From positions 62,001 through 126,000 of the forward strand of contig NZ_JAJHIZ010000002.1 of assembly GCF_021538615.1 (NCBI RefSeq): a stretch of 64,000 nucleotides of DNA. Reading direction: 5' to 3'. The position numbers were made by a program, and so were the translations under genes. Positions 1 to 7,249 of the stretch are shown here, piece by piece (within the stretch, counting starts at the first letter, position 1; each line of letters opens with the position of its first letter). The notes below the pieces were generated by a model that had not been told where the DNA came from, searched no databases, and worked only from the letters and a program-made list of their open reading frames with translations. The DNA is from Niabella agricola (GTDB lineage: Bacteria; Bacteroidota; Bacteroidia; Chitinophagales; Chitinophagaceae).

Positions 1-295
1 TAGGGTTATGATCAGGATTTAGCGGCAACCACGATTGGTTCAATAGAATGAACATGCCCAGCAAAAACCAGATCAGATTTATAACCAGTAAGACCACCAG
101 CTGTTGCTTCCAGTTTTGTTCTTTTTGCGGATTAATCCCGCTGAGTTTAAAAAGAAGCCGTTCGATGGGGTTAAAAACCGGGTCCAGAAAACTACGCTCG
201 TTACCATACACTTTAGCTATATACCTGCCCAGGGGGAGCGATAGCAGCAGTGTAAGAACAAACATAACGACGATGCCTAATATTTCAGTGTTCAT
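1..295 (-). CDS. kdpA: Potassium-transporting ATPase subunit A, N-terminal part
   Basis: Reading leftward from the ATG at 295, the 98 visible codons begin MNTEILGIVVMF. A first membrane helix is followed by RYIAKVYGNE, then FNPIERLLFKLSGINP, the conserved N-terminus of KdpA. KdpA is the K+-translocating subunit of the high-affinity Kdp ATPase in the inner membrane. The gene is cut by the left edge of the window. It follows kdpF in the same direction, the usual kdpFABC order. Confidence 0.9.
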   Translation of the reverse strand, partial: MNTEILGIVVMFVLTLLLSLPLGRYIAKVYGNERSFLDPVFNPIERLLFKLSGINPQKEQNWKQQLVVLLVINLIWFLLGMFILLNQSWLPLNPDHNP

Positions 296-372
296 TGTTT
301 GGTAAGAAGTTTTATAGTGAGAAAGAGAAATGTTAATAGTGAAAAATTTTTAGTGCGATGTAGGGCTGCGTC

Positions 373-450
373 CTAAAACTTTTCTGGTTTGAGCAGCACA
401 TAACACATATAAATAAATACAAGGAGAGCGATAATGAATAGTTCTGTCAT
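373..450 (-). CDS. kdpF: KdpF small membrane subunit of the Kdp ATPase
   Basis: A 25-residue peptide, MTELFIIALLVFIYMCYVLL followed by KPEKF, in the normal kdpF position 77 bp before kdpA. It is a single hydrophobic helix with a short basic tail, as in known KdpF, which stabilises the KdpABC complex. Its length and the kdpA neighbour support the call; it is too short for most gene finders. Confidence 0.82.
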   Translation of the reverse strand: MTELFIIALLVFIYMCYVLLKPEKF

Positions 451-483
451 TTTATTAAGATTAAATAGTTTATAGATGCTTCC

Positions 484-567
484 TTAGATTTTTTCAAAAA
501 AGGAAATGGATCTGAAAAAGAGGATAAAGCAGCCGATGCCTGAAAGTGTAAGAATAGCTGGTAACAT
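484..567 (-). CDS. Small membrane peptide upstream of kdpF
   Basis: ATG at 567 opens 27 codons (MLPAILTLSGIGCFILFFRS...) made mostly of one hydrophobic segment, in the same direction as kdpF and kdpA and 33 bp before kdpF. I do not recognise it. Its position suggests a leader peptide or an extra small Kdp component. Being a short membrane-spanning ORF at the head of the operon is the only support. Confidence 0.45.
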   Translation of the reverse strand: MLPAILTLSGIGCFILFFRSISFFEKI

Positions 568-602
568 ATGTCTGTAATTTTTTTGTATTTAATTCATCCC
601 TC

Positions 603-630
603 CGGTGCCAAAAACAGCACCGTTTTTTTT
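603..630 (+). terminator. Hairpin with T-run upstream of the kdp genes
   Basis: A 6-bp perfect stem (603-608 with 617-622) is followed by a run of T on the plus strand. No plus-strand gene ends here, so its role is unclear. On the minus strand the same hairpin would sit in the leader of the kdp transcript. Confidence 0.35.
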
Positions 631-690
631 ACAGGTGTGTAAATGATTGGTGGTTAATTGTTTAAGGGAGTGTCAGGAAATTGGAGGCAT

Positions 691-716
691 AAAAAAGCCT
701 ATCAAAATGATAGGCT
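691..716 (-). terminator. Rho-independent terminator of the response regulator gene
   Basis: A 9-bp perfect inverted repeat (696-704 with 708-716) with a 3-nt loop is followed on the minus strand by six T. It lies about 65 bp beyond the stop codon of the sigma-54 regulator, where that transcript should end. Confidence 0.75.
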
Positions 717-779
717 CGGTTCTCAAAATGAGAAAGTAAGGTATGAAAAGGCAGGAGCCAGGGTTAAGTCATAACGGGT

Positions 780-2123
780 TTACAGCTTATACTCATCAAT
801 TTTCCTGTACAGGGTAGCCACCCCGATTTCAAGCATACGGGCCGCCTCGGCTTTATTGCCTTTGGTAAATTGCAGGATCCGGCGGATATGGGTTTTCTCT
901 ATGAAAGCCAGCGACGACGGATTTTCTCCCGGGCCGGCTGACGAAGACCGGTATTGCTGAACTTCCAGCGGAAGATCTTCAATATGCAGTTCATCATCCT
1001 GCATCAGGATCACGCTGCGCTCAATGCTGTTCTTTAGCTCGCGGATATTGCCCGGCCAGCGATATTGCGTTAGTGCTTCCAGGGCCTCCGTTGAAATGCG
1101 GAGGTCCTTTTTGTTTGTTTTTTGAGCAAACAACCGGAGATAAAAGGAGGCCAGTGCTTTTATGTCTTTTTTCCGTTCCCTTAATGCGGGAAGATTGATT
1201 TTAAAGGCAGCAATGCGGTAATAAAGATCCTCCCTGAATTGCCCGGTTTCAATTTCCTTCAGGAGGTTCCGGTTGGTAGCCGCCAGCAGCCGTAGGTTGA
1301 TCTTTGTAGGCCTGGTTTCGCCAATCTTAATGAACTCACCGGATTCCAGTACCCGGAGTAGCTTGGCCTGCAAATCGATCGCCATTTCGCCGATCTCATC
1401 CAGGAATAATGTACCATTGTTGGCTTCTTCCAGTAAGCCGGCCTGGTCCTTTACGGCGCCGGTAAAAGAACCGGCCCGGTGTCCGAAAAGTTCCCCTTCC
1501 AGTAGCTCCCTGCTGAATGCGGCACAGTTAATCGCCACAAAATTTTTGGTTCTCCGGCCGCTGGCCTCATGGATGGCTCTCGCAAACACTTCTTTGCCGG
1601 TTCCGGTTTCACCGGTAATCAATACCGTGGCATCGGTGGGTGCCACTTTTTTTCCAAAGAGAATGGCTTGTTGTATGGCTTCCGACTGCCCGATAACGCT
1701 GTCGAATGAATATTTATTGCCGAGCTGCTGTTCCAGCTGCAGCACTCTTTTGCGGAGGGTAACTTTTTCCACCGCCCGGTTCAGCAGCGGAATGATGCGG
1801 TTATTATCGTCCCCTTTGGTAATGTAATCGAAGGCCCCGTTTTTTATGGCTTGCACACCGTCAGGAATATTGCCATAAGCTGTTAAGAGGATCACTTCTG
1901 TTTGCGGAGCCAGGTCTTTTATTTTTTTTACCAGGTCTACGCCGTTTGCGTCCGGCAGTTTTACATCACAGAGTACCACATCCGCAGCAGTCTTTTCCAA
2001 TTGCTTCAGTCCGGAGCGGCTGTCTCCTGCCTGGAATACTTCAAACCCTTCGAGTGCGATGATCCGGGAAAGAAGCTGTCTTAATTTTTCCTCATCATCA
2101 ATGATCAGTACGCTGTGCTTCAT
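780..2123 (-). CDS. Sigma-54-dependent response regulator (NtrC/AtoC type)
   Basis: 447 residues from the ATG at 2123; a longer reading frame upstream has no receiver-like sequence. The receiver domain has the acidic pair D9/D10 and phospho-acceptor D53 (LCDVKLPD). The AAA+ domain has Walker A GETGTGKE, a GSFTGA loop in place of the usual GAFTGA, and Walker B LFLDEIGEM. A Fis-type HTH ends the protein (NKAEAARMLEIGVATLYRK). Such proteins activate sigma-54 promoters when phosphorylated. In Bacteroidota, regulators of this type often sit beside kdp, so control of kdpFABC is plausible but inferred. Confidence 0.93.
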   Translation of the reverse strand: MKHSVLIIDDEEKLRQLLSRIIALEGFEVFQAGDSRSGLKQLEKTAADVVLCDVKLPDANGVDLVKKIKDLAPQTEVILLTAYGNIPDGVQAIKNGAFDYITKGDDNNRIIPLLNRAVEKVTLRKRVLQLEQQLGNKYSFDSVIGQSEAIQQAILFGKKVAPTDATVLITGETGTGKEVFARAIHEASGRRTKNFVAINCAAFSRELLEGELFGHRAGSFTGAVKDQAGLLEEANNGTLFLDEIGEMAIDLQAKLLRVLESGEFIKIGETRPTKINLRLLAATNRNLLKEIETGQFREDLYYRIAAFKINLPALRERKKDIKALASFYLRLFAQKTNKKDLRISTEALEALTQYRWPGNIRELKNSIERSVILMQDDELHIEDLPLEVQQYRSSSAGPGENPSSLAFIEKTHIRRILQFTKGNKAEAARMLEIGVATLYRKIDEYKL

Positions 2124-2262
2124 GCTATCAAACTTGAAGCAAAAGTAATGTAATAATTTATGGGTTGCTTTTTGGAAAAAATAATAGGTTTGCGGTGTAG
2201 CGCAGTTCCTGAGCAACTATAAAATAATTGTTTTATCTTTAAATTTTGCATATATTAGAATT

Positions 2263-3285
2263 GTGAGCGAGTCAATACCAACAATAAAGGAAATCGCCAG
2301 GCGGCTGAACGTTTCTGTATCCACTGTGTCAAGAGCGTTGAGCGATCACCCGCGGATCAGTACAAAGACAAAGGAAGCGGTAAAGGAGCTGGCGAAGGCA
2401 CTGAATTATGAGCCCAATTCCAAGGCGATTTTTTTCAAGCAAAAAAGAAGCTTCGTTATAGGGGTGATTGTACCGCATATTTACGAAGACTTTTTCTCGA
2501 AGGGCATCAGTGGTATCGAGGATGTGGCGTTAGAAAACGGCTATACGATCTTGTTTGGCCAGAGTCATGATCGTATTGATAAGGAACGCCAGGTAGTGGA
2601 TGCAATGAAGAACCAGCGGGTAGACGGGCTGATCATTTCTTTGTCGAAAGAAACCAATAAGAGCGATCATCTGAAAACGCTGGATGCCTATAACATACCG
2701 GTGGTATATTTTGACCGCGTGCCTTCCCAGGCCGGGGTAAACAAAGTGTATTGCAATCTGTTTGAAGGTACTGTAGACATGATCGAATGGCTGTTCAAGC
2801 AAGACCGGAAGCGCATTGCATTTATCAATGGTCCGGGTGCCATTATTGCATCCAAGGAGCGGCTGGATGGTTATATCGAAGGAATTTCCCGGAGAAAGTT
2901 GAAAGTAGATATGCAGATGGTGGAGCAGACCGATTTTTCGGAGGAAGGGACACACAAGGCCGTGGCCCGGTTGTTGGCACTCAAAAAACCACCGGATGCT
3001 ATTATCAGTTTCAATGATTATGTGCATATGGACGCCGTAAAATACGCACTCAAAGAACATGTAAAGATCAATGAAGATATCCTGTTTGCCAGCTATGCCA
3101 ATATCTCGGTAAACAAGCACACGGCCTACCCGCCGGTTGTTTCCATAGACCAGTTCCCGTACAGCCAGGGTGAGGCCGCCATGAAAATGCTTATGGATAT
3201 ATTACAGCACAAGCCTGATGAGAACGCCGTTGATAAAGCTTACCGGCATAAGGAAATTCCGGTTGCACTGGTTTACAACACATAA
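2263..3285 (+). CDS. LacI-family transcriptional regulator
   Basis: 340 residues from a GTG start. Residues 6-27 form the LacI HTH (TIKEIARRLNVSVSTVSRAL), followed by the hinge and a periplasmic-binding-protein-like sensor domain (GVIVPHIYEDFFSKGISGIED; the DGLIISLSKE segment; SIDQFPYSQGEAAM). Such proteins repress sugar genes until a sugar or phosphosugar binds. The next gene is a sugar-kinase-like phosphotransferase, and a palindrome matching LacI-family operators lies between them at 3299. Confidence 0.93.
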   Translation: MSESIPTIKEIARRLNVSVSTVSRALSDHPRISTKTKEAVKELAKALNYEPNSKAIFFKQKRSFVIGVIVPHIYEDFFSKGISGIEDVALENGYTILFGQSHDRIDKERQVVDAMKNQRVDGLIISLSKETNKSDHLKTLDAYNIPVVYFDRVPSQAGVNKVYCNLFEGTVDMIEWLFKQDRKRIAFINGPGAIIASKERLDGYIEGISRRKLKVDMQMVEQTDFSEEGTHKAVARLLALKKPPDAIISFNDYVHMDAVKYALKEHVKINEDILFASYANISVNKHTAYPPVVSIDQFPYSQGEAAMKMLMDILQHKPDENAVDKAYRHKEIPVALVYNT

Positions 3286-3298
3286 AATCACTTGCAGG

Positions 3299-3310
3299 GC
3301 AAACGTTTGC
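3299..3310. promoter_or_regulatory. LacI-type operator palindrome
   Basis: GCAAACGTTTGC is a perfect 12-bp palindrome with the central CG typical of LacI-family operators. It lies 14 bp after the regulator stop codon and about 60 bp before the kinase ATG, where it could block transcription of the kinase. Confidence 0.7.
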
Positions 3311-3370
3311 ACCGGGTTTTGAAAAAAAACTTACACTTTATTTTATACATTTATCCCTTTAAACCAAATT

Positions 3371-4405
3371 ATGGATAAAGTACTTGCCGGTTATGGAATG
3401 AAGGCAGATCAGTGTGCGGTAAAACCTTTTGGAAGCGGGTTGATCAATCATACATGGGAACTTCGTAACGGAGAAGATCGCTATATTTTGCAGAAAGTAA
3501 ATCAGAACGTATTCCGGGAGCCGGAAGCCATAGCCTGGAACCTGGAATTTATTGACGCTTATCTGAACGAGCAGGATGCTGCGTATTTTTTTGTAGCACC
3601 GGTGAAAACGGTTTCAGGAGGAACGATCTTGCATATAGCGGATGATGGCTATTACCGGATGTTTCCTTTTGTAAAAGGCAGTCATTCCGTAGACGTTGTG
3701 GAGGAACCTCAACAAGCATATGAAGCCGCAAAGCAATTTGGAATGTTTACCCGCAAATTGTCTGGTATTCCGGTAGAGAAATTAAAGATCACGCTTCCTT
3801 CTTTTCATGACCTGGTATTACGGTATGAGCAGTTCCTGGAGGCCTTAGAAAAGGGGAACTGTGAGCGGGTGGCTGCTGCCGGCGATATGATCGGGGAACT
3901 GAAAGCGCAGGCAGGTATTGTGGACCGATTCCGGGAAATATTAAAAAATCCCGATTTTAAGCGGCGGGTAACGCATCATGATACCAAGATCAGCAATGTA
4001 TTGTTTGATGAAAACAACAAAGGACTTTGCGTGATTGATCTGGATACAGTGATGCCGGGCTATTTCATCAGCGACGTAGGAGATATGATGCGCACCTACC
4101 TTTGCCCCGTAAGCGAGGAAGAACAGGATTTCAGCAAGATTGTGGTGCGGGAAGAATATTACAGGGCAATTGTAAAAGGTTACCTGGAGGAGATGAAGGA
4201 TGAACTGACATTGGCAGAGAAGGCGCACTTTTTCTATTCCGGGCTTTTCATGATCTATATGCAGGCGCTGCGGTTTTTAACAGATTACTTAAACGATGAC
4301 CGTTATTACGGTGCAAAATATGAAGGGCATAATTTTATAAGAGCGCAAAACCAGCTCACTTTGTTGAAACGCTTACTGGAGAAGCGGGAGGTACTGGAAC
4401 AGTAG
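3371..4405 (+). CDS. Phosphotransferase-family kinase (APH fold, NahK-like)
   Basis: 344 residues with the aminoglycoside-phosphotransferase fold: an N-terminal nucleotide loop (FGSGLINHTW), the catalytic loop THHDTKISNVLFDE (HxDxxxxN) and the metal-binding CVIDLDTVMPG. The family includes N-acetylhexosamine 1-kinases, which phosphorylate amino sugars. Pairing with a LacI-type regulator fits a sugar substrate better than an antibiotic. The exact substrate cannot be told from sequence. Confidence 0.8.
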   Translation: MDKVLAGYGMKADQCAVKPFGSGLINHTWELRNGEDRYILQKVNQNVFREPEAIAWNLEFIDAYLNEQDAAYFFVAPVKTVSGGTILHIADDGYYRMFPFVKGSHSVDVVEEPQQAYEAAKQFGMFTRKLSGIPVEKLKITLPSFHDLVLRYEQFLEALEKGNCERVAAAGDMIGELKAQAGIVDRFREILKNPDFKRRVTHHDTKISNVLFDENNKGLCVIDLDTVMPGYFISDVGDMMRTYLCPVSEEEQDFSKIVVREEYYRAIVKGYLEEMKDELTLAEKAHFFYSGLFMIYMQALRFLTDYLNDDRYYGAKYEGHNFIRAQNQLTLLKRLLEKREVLEQ

Positions 4406-4452
4406 TTTTTTCTTTCTGGTATTTATTTTTATTTTTTTTTATAAAAATCCCT

Positions 4453-4460
4453 TACTTTTG
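4453..4460 (+). promoter_or_regulatory. Bacteroidota -7 box, probable tRNA-Pro promoter
   Basis: TACTTTTG matches the TAnnTTTG -7 element. It lies after the kinase gene and heads the GIY-YIG/tRNA region. No clear TTG is seen at -33. It probably drove the tRNA before the cassette inserted between them. Confidence 0.5.
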
Positions 4461-4492
4461 CAGCCGCTTAGTTTATACACACCAGGCGAGAA

Positions 4493-4588
4493 AGTATCTT
4501 TGGAAATGAAAATTAAGAAACGTGGAATTAAACGGTTTCTTGAAGATCAAAATACCGGATTCGGGAAGTAGCGCAGGCCGGTAGCGCA
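4493..4588 (+). repeat. 96-bp direct repeat, left copy: GIY-YIG gene tail plus tRNA-Pro nt 1-27
   Basis: Identical to 4791-4886, 298 bp downstream. It carries the last codons of a GIY-YIG gene and then the first 27 nt of tRNA-Pro. After 4588 the tRNA sequence stops and a 7-bp hairpin (4589-4605) begins. It looks like a fossil of an earlier copy of the cassette. Confidence 0.9.
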
Positions 4589-4614
4589 TGGCGCCTGAGG
4601 CGCCAGGGCCGCAA

Positions 4615-4869
4615 ATGAAGTATACAACGTATATATTGTATAGTGAGTCTTTGAAAAAGTATTATGTTGGGAGCACCGTAGATTTGGCAGACCGGTTGCG
4701 AAGACATAATAATGGTGAGGGTAAGTTTACAAAGAAAGGAATGCCCTGGGAGTTGATTTGGAGCAATGTGTTTGCGAGCAGGAGTGAAGCAGTATCTTTG
4801 GAAATGAAAATTAAGAAACGTGGAATTAAACGGTTTCTTGAAGATCAAAATACCGGATTCGGGAAGTAG
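4615..4869 (+). CDS. Small GIY-YIG nuclease (URI type) overlapping tRNA-Pro
   Basis: 84 residues beginning MKYTTYILYSESLKKYYVGS, with the YIL...YVG core of the GIY-YIG fold, the conserved Arg of LADRLRRHN and the Glu of SEAVSLEMKIKKR. An earlier in-frame ATG at 4588 would add a proline-rich stretch that lies in tRNA sequence and a hairpin, so I prefer 4615. The stop codon TAG is nt 8-10 of the downstream tRNA, so gene and tRNA overlap by 10 bp. Small proteins of this type are known to sit next to tRNA genes in Bacteroidota. Confidence 0.85.
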   Translation: MKYTTYILYSESLKKYYVGSTVDLADRLRRHNNGEGKFTKKGMPWELIWSNVFASRSEAVSLEMKIKKRGIKRFLEDQNTGFGK

Positions 4870-4886
4870 CGCAGGCCGGTAGCGCA
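4791..4886 (+). repeat. 96-bp direct repeat, right copy
   Basis: Second copy of the repeat at 4493-4588. It covers the 3' end of the intact GIY-YIG gene and nt 1-27 of the intact tRNA. The repeat ends exactly at the junction of the D-arm and anticodon arm. Confidence 0.9.
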
Positions 4887-4933
4887 CCTGGTTTGGGACC
4901 AGGGGGTCGCAGGTTCGAATCCTGTCTTCCCGA
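4860..4933 (+). tRNA. tRNA-Pro (anticodon TGG)
   Basis: 74 nt with a 7-bp acceptor stem (CGGGAAG / CTTCCCG), D-arm GCGC/GCGC, anticodon stem CCTGG/CCAGG around TTTGGGA (anticodon TGG), and a T-arm with TTCGAAT. CCA is not encoded. The last 20 nt form part of the prophage attachment core, and integration leaves the tRNA intact. Confidence 0.95.
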
Positions 4934-4940
4934 CATTTTG
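4914..4940 (+). other. attL: attL core
   Basis: The 27-bp core covers the 3' 20 nt of tRNA-Pro (from the T-loop onward) and 7 nt beyond it. It matches 62793-62819 exactly and diverges at both ends (G versus T before, A versus G after). Confidence 0.93.
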
Positions 4941-4951
4941 AGAGCTTACAA

Positions 4952-4995
4952 AGCCTCGTAAATCAGCTGAAACGCTTTATTTACGGGGCTTTTCT
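4952..4995 (+). terminator. Phage-borne terminator after tRNA-Pro
   Basis: A 12-bp stem with one G-T pair (4952-4963 with 4979-4990) is followed by a T-rich tail. It replaces the original tRNA terminator, which integration moved to 62835. Confidence 0.75.
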
Positions 4996-5030
4996 CTTTT
5001 TAGGCATGTAAAACACTAGTGCCGAAACAC

Positions 5031-5088
5031 ACCCTTATTTACCCTTATTTACACTCCTTCTACACGTTTTGTTTTACGTATGTTTAAC
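5031..5088 (+). promoter_or_regulatory. Candidate attP arm sites between attL and integrase
   Basis: A 10-bp tandem repeat (5031-5040 and 5041-5050) and the 18-mer at 5071-5088. The 18-mer recurs with one change at 62743-62760, just inside the other end. Short repeats on both sides of the core are typical arm-type integrase or excisionase sites. Confidence 0.55.
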
Positions 5089-5121
5089 GGAAAAACTACC
5101 TTTGTTTAACAAAACAAATCT

Positions 5122-6252
5122 ATGGGAGTTACAATAAAGGTAGTCCAGTTAAAGCATCAGGAAAAGAAAGATGGCACATTGCCAATACTGTTTCGTATTA
5201 CAGAAGATCGAAAGGTTAAATATGAGAAGACGGGTTTTTCTGTGAAAGCATCGCAGTTGCGCAGCCAGCATGATGCCTGGGTATATAAGCATCCGGATGC
5301 TGACACGATAAACAAGAAAATATCCATCCAGTACAAGGAATTGGCGAACGCGTTATTTTTTGGAGAAGGGGATAAGGTGATGACGCTATTTCAGGCCGTA
5401 GACAAAAAGCTAACGCAGCTGGAGAAGGAGGAAAAGGTAGCGGCCTATAACCGGTTGCTTACAAACAAGGAGTATCTTAAAGAGGCGCTGGTTCACGACT
5501 ATCCATTGAACAAGGTTTCCAAAGATGTCGTGGAAAAGTATGTTAATTTTCGAATCGATAAGGGCAATGCACAATCAACCATTAAAAAAAACCTGCAAGA
5601 TATTTCTACTGTTTTGGAGTATGTCAGATGGAAGGGGAACAACGAGTTTGCCATTTATGCTGAAACCGTAAAGGCAAAACCGGTCGATCGGGAAAAATTA
5701 AATCTTGACGAAATCGCCAAACTTGAAAATACAGTCTTTGATGGGAATATGGAACTGGCTGTAGACATGTATCTGTTTTCATATTACCTGCATGGCGCCA
5801 GGTTTGAGTCCGTTGCCCTAATGGAACGTGAGGATGTTGTTGGGGATATAATAAAGTACCGTATGAATAAAGGGCAAAAAGTTAGGGAGATTAAGATTCA
5901 CGGAAAATTGAGGAAGATTATTGATAAGTACATCAACGGCAAAAGCATCTATCTGTTCCCGGCAGTAAAGAAGCGTGTTGAAAGCGTATGGCATAAAAAG
6001 GACATCTTGGGAGTTGCGAATGCCACCATGAATAAATACCTTAAAATAGCCGCCTATAAAGCCGGTATTGACAAGGATATTTCCCTTCATGTTGCCAGGC
6101 ATAGCTTCGCAACCAACATAAAGCGTATGGGAGTTAATATAAACGTCATTAAGGATGCATTGGGTCACTCTAAGACGTCTATGACCGAAAAGTATTTAAA
6201 GGATCTGGAAGACGATCTAATCAGCAATGAGGTGAATAAACTATATGAGTAG
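5122..6252 (+). CDS. int: Tyrosine site-specific integrase
   Basis: 376 residues. An N-terminal arm-binding region and SAM-like core-binding domain (about 100-180) precede the catalytic domain. Catalytic residues visible are R227 (HGARFESV), H323 and R326 (SLHVARHSFATN), H349 (ALGHSKTS) and nucleophile Y358. It should recombine attP with the tRNA-Pro 3' end and, with a partner, excise the prophage. A TACCTTTG -7 box lies at 5097-5104. Its stop is 1 bp from the end of the convergent antitoxin gene. Confidence 0.95.
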   Translation: MGVTIKVVQLKHQEKKDGTLPILFRITEDRKVKYEKTGFSVKASQLRSQHDAWVYKHPDADTINKKISIQYKELANALFFGEGDKVMTLFQAVDKKLTQLEKEEKVAAYNRLLTNKEYLKEALVHDYPLNKVSKDVVEKYVNFRIDKGNAQSTIKKNLQDISTVLEYVRWKGNNEFAIYAETVKAKPVDREKLNLDEIAKLENTVFDGNMELAVDMYLFSYYLHGARFESVALMEREDVVGDIIKYRMNKGQKVREIKIHGKLRKIIDKYINGKSIYLFPAVKKRVESVWHKKDILGVANATMNKYLKIAAYKAGIDKDISLHVARHSFATNIKRMGVNINVIKDALGHSKTSMTEKYLKDLEDDLISNEVNKLYE

Positions 6253-6253
6253 G

Positions 6254-6634
6254 CTAGACCAATCGTAGCAATAAATTGCCATCGACGCCGAGCTTTTCGT
6301 TGAGAGACTTTAAAAGACCAATTGTGGGTTTGCGCTTATTGTGCATAATTTCTGATAGCTGGGTGCTTGTGGTATTAAGTATTTCTGCGAGTTCCTTTTG
6401 CTTCAGCTGCTTCTCGTACATTTTCAACTGCAGGATACCAGGTATACTATCCGGCATTGGAAGTACATAATTTTGATCTTCGTAGGCCCGAACAGCTTCT
6501 GTGTGCTTGTCCAATAATTTACTATCATTGGGTGAGAGGGATGCAAACCCGCCGCCGTCTGTCGCCTTTGCCAGGAGTCTTTCCATTTCGGCTTGTGCTA
6601 CTATATATTCAGCCTTTGTCATTGTTTTGCTCAT
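6254..6634 (-). CDS. higA: HigA-like HTH antitoxin
   Basis: 126 residues with a C-terminal HTH-XRE (KQKELAEILNTTSTQLSEIM, then the HNKRKPT turn). The N-terminal part is acidic and helical, as in HigA proteins of Bacteroidota. It starts 1 bp after the stop of the toxin-like gene, the toxin-first order usual for higBA. HigA binds the toxin and represses the operon. Confidence 0.82.
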   Translation of the reverse strand: MSKTMTKAEYIVAQAEMERLLAKATDGGGFASLSPNDSKLLDKHTEAVRAYEDQNYVLPMPDSIPGILQLKMYEKQLKQKELAEILNTTSTQLSEIMHNKRKPTIGLLKSLNEKLGVDGNLLLRLV

Positions 6635-6635
6635 G

Positions 6636-6929
6636 TTATATCGTTTTACAGTCTATCAAATAGTACTCTTTATGTGTGCCAACAAATCTAATATATAAAG
6701 TACGTTTACTAAAATGAATCATCGCAACCAGCCGGTATTTATTTCCACCTATATTAAATACAAATCGATCATTTCCAACAGCATCTACACTATTGAATGT
6801 TTTTTTCACATCAGCAAAGCCAGCCCAATCACAACTGAGAGCCTCATAATACCATTTTAATAATGGATCTTTCGCCCGATGCTCAATGTCGTAAAAATCG
6901 ATCAGTTTTGCTTTGGAAATAACTACCAT
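6636..6929 (-). CDS. higB: HigB-like mRNA interferase toxin
   Basis: 97 residues from the ATG at 6929; an upstream in-frame start at 7013 adds only a hydrophobic run in AT-rich DNA. It matches the HigB-2 type: KWYYEALSCDWAGFADVKK, then RFVFNIGGNKYRLVAMIHF and YIRFVGTHKEYYLID. Such toxins cleave mRNA on the ribosome. The antitoxin gene follows at once. In a prophage, this pair may stabilise the element or block other phages. Confidence 0.85.
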   Translation of the reverse strand: MVVISKAKLIDFYDIEHRAKDPLLKWYYEALSCDWAGFADVKKTFNSVDAVGNDRFVFNIGGNKYRLVAMIHFSKRTLYIRFVGTHKEYYLIDCKTI

Positions 6930-7128
6930 GATGTAAAGATATGAAATAAAATTCACAAAAACGAAAAATAATTTACATTTTGCAAATATTAACATTTGCT
7001 CTATTCGGCTCACTATGTCAGTATTTTCCGATTATCAACAGTGCCATACACCCATGAGGCTGATTTTAACAAGTCTATTTAATTCGTAACGTTTTAATAT
7101 TCAAAAGTTTATTTAAAGTTTTATTTTA

Positions 7129-7189
7129 GATGTCATTTTAGTTGTCTTTTTAATTGTTACTTTAAGTGACATTTTACGTCTACGTTTTA
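7129..7189 (+). repeat. Five degenerate 12-bp repeats before the small-ORF/GNAT promoter
   Basis: Units at 7129, 7141, 7153, 7165 and 7177 each end in a TTTA tract and share a G-T-G/T-C-like start. They end directly at the -7 box. They could bind a repressor in phase or curve the DNA. Confidence 0.55.
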
Positions 7190-7191
7190 AC

Positions 7192-7199
7192 TATCTTTG
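7192..7199 (+). promoter_or_regulatory. -7 box of the small-ORF/GNAT operon
   Basis: TATCTTTG, a perfect Bacteroidota -7 box, lies 50 bp before the ATG at 7250. The 6930-7128 stretch upstream is AT-rich and shows no gene. Confidence 0.65.
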
Positions 7200-7249
7200 T
7201 TGTACGGTACACCAAACATGTATTTGGTGTGACTATTTAACAGTTAATT

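Noticed and set aside
48-305. Plus-strand 85-codon ORF at the left edge
   Set aside because: It lies wholly opposite kdpA, whose protein is clearly recognisable; the plus frame is a shadow.
3371-4405. Antibiotic-resistance aminoglycoside kinase
   Set aside because: The fold is shared, but the LacI-type regulator and operator point to sugar metabolism.
4588-4614. Upstream ATG of the GIY-YIG gene
   Set aside because: It would encode MAPEAPGPQ from tRNA and hairpin sequence; the GIY-YIG fold starts at the ATG at 4615.
4562-4620. A second tRNA at the left repeat
   Set aside because: Only nt 1-27 match. The following hairpin lacks U33 and there is no T-arm or 3' acceptor strand.
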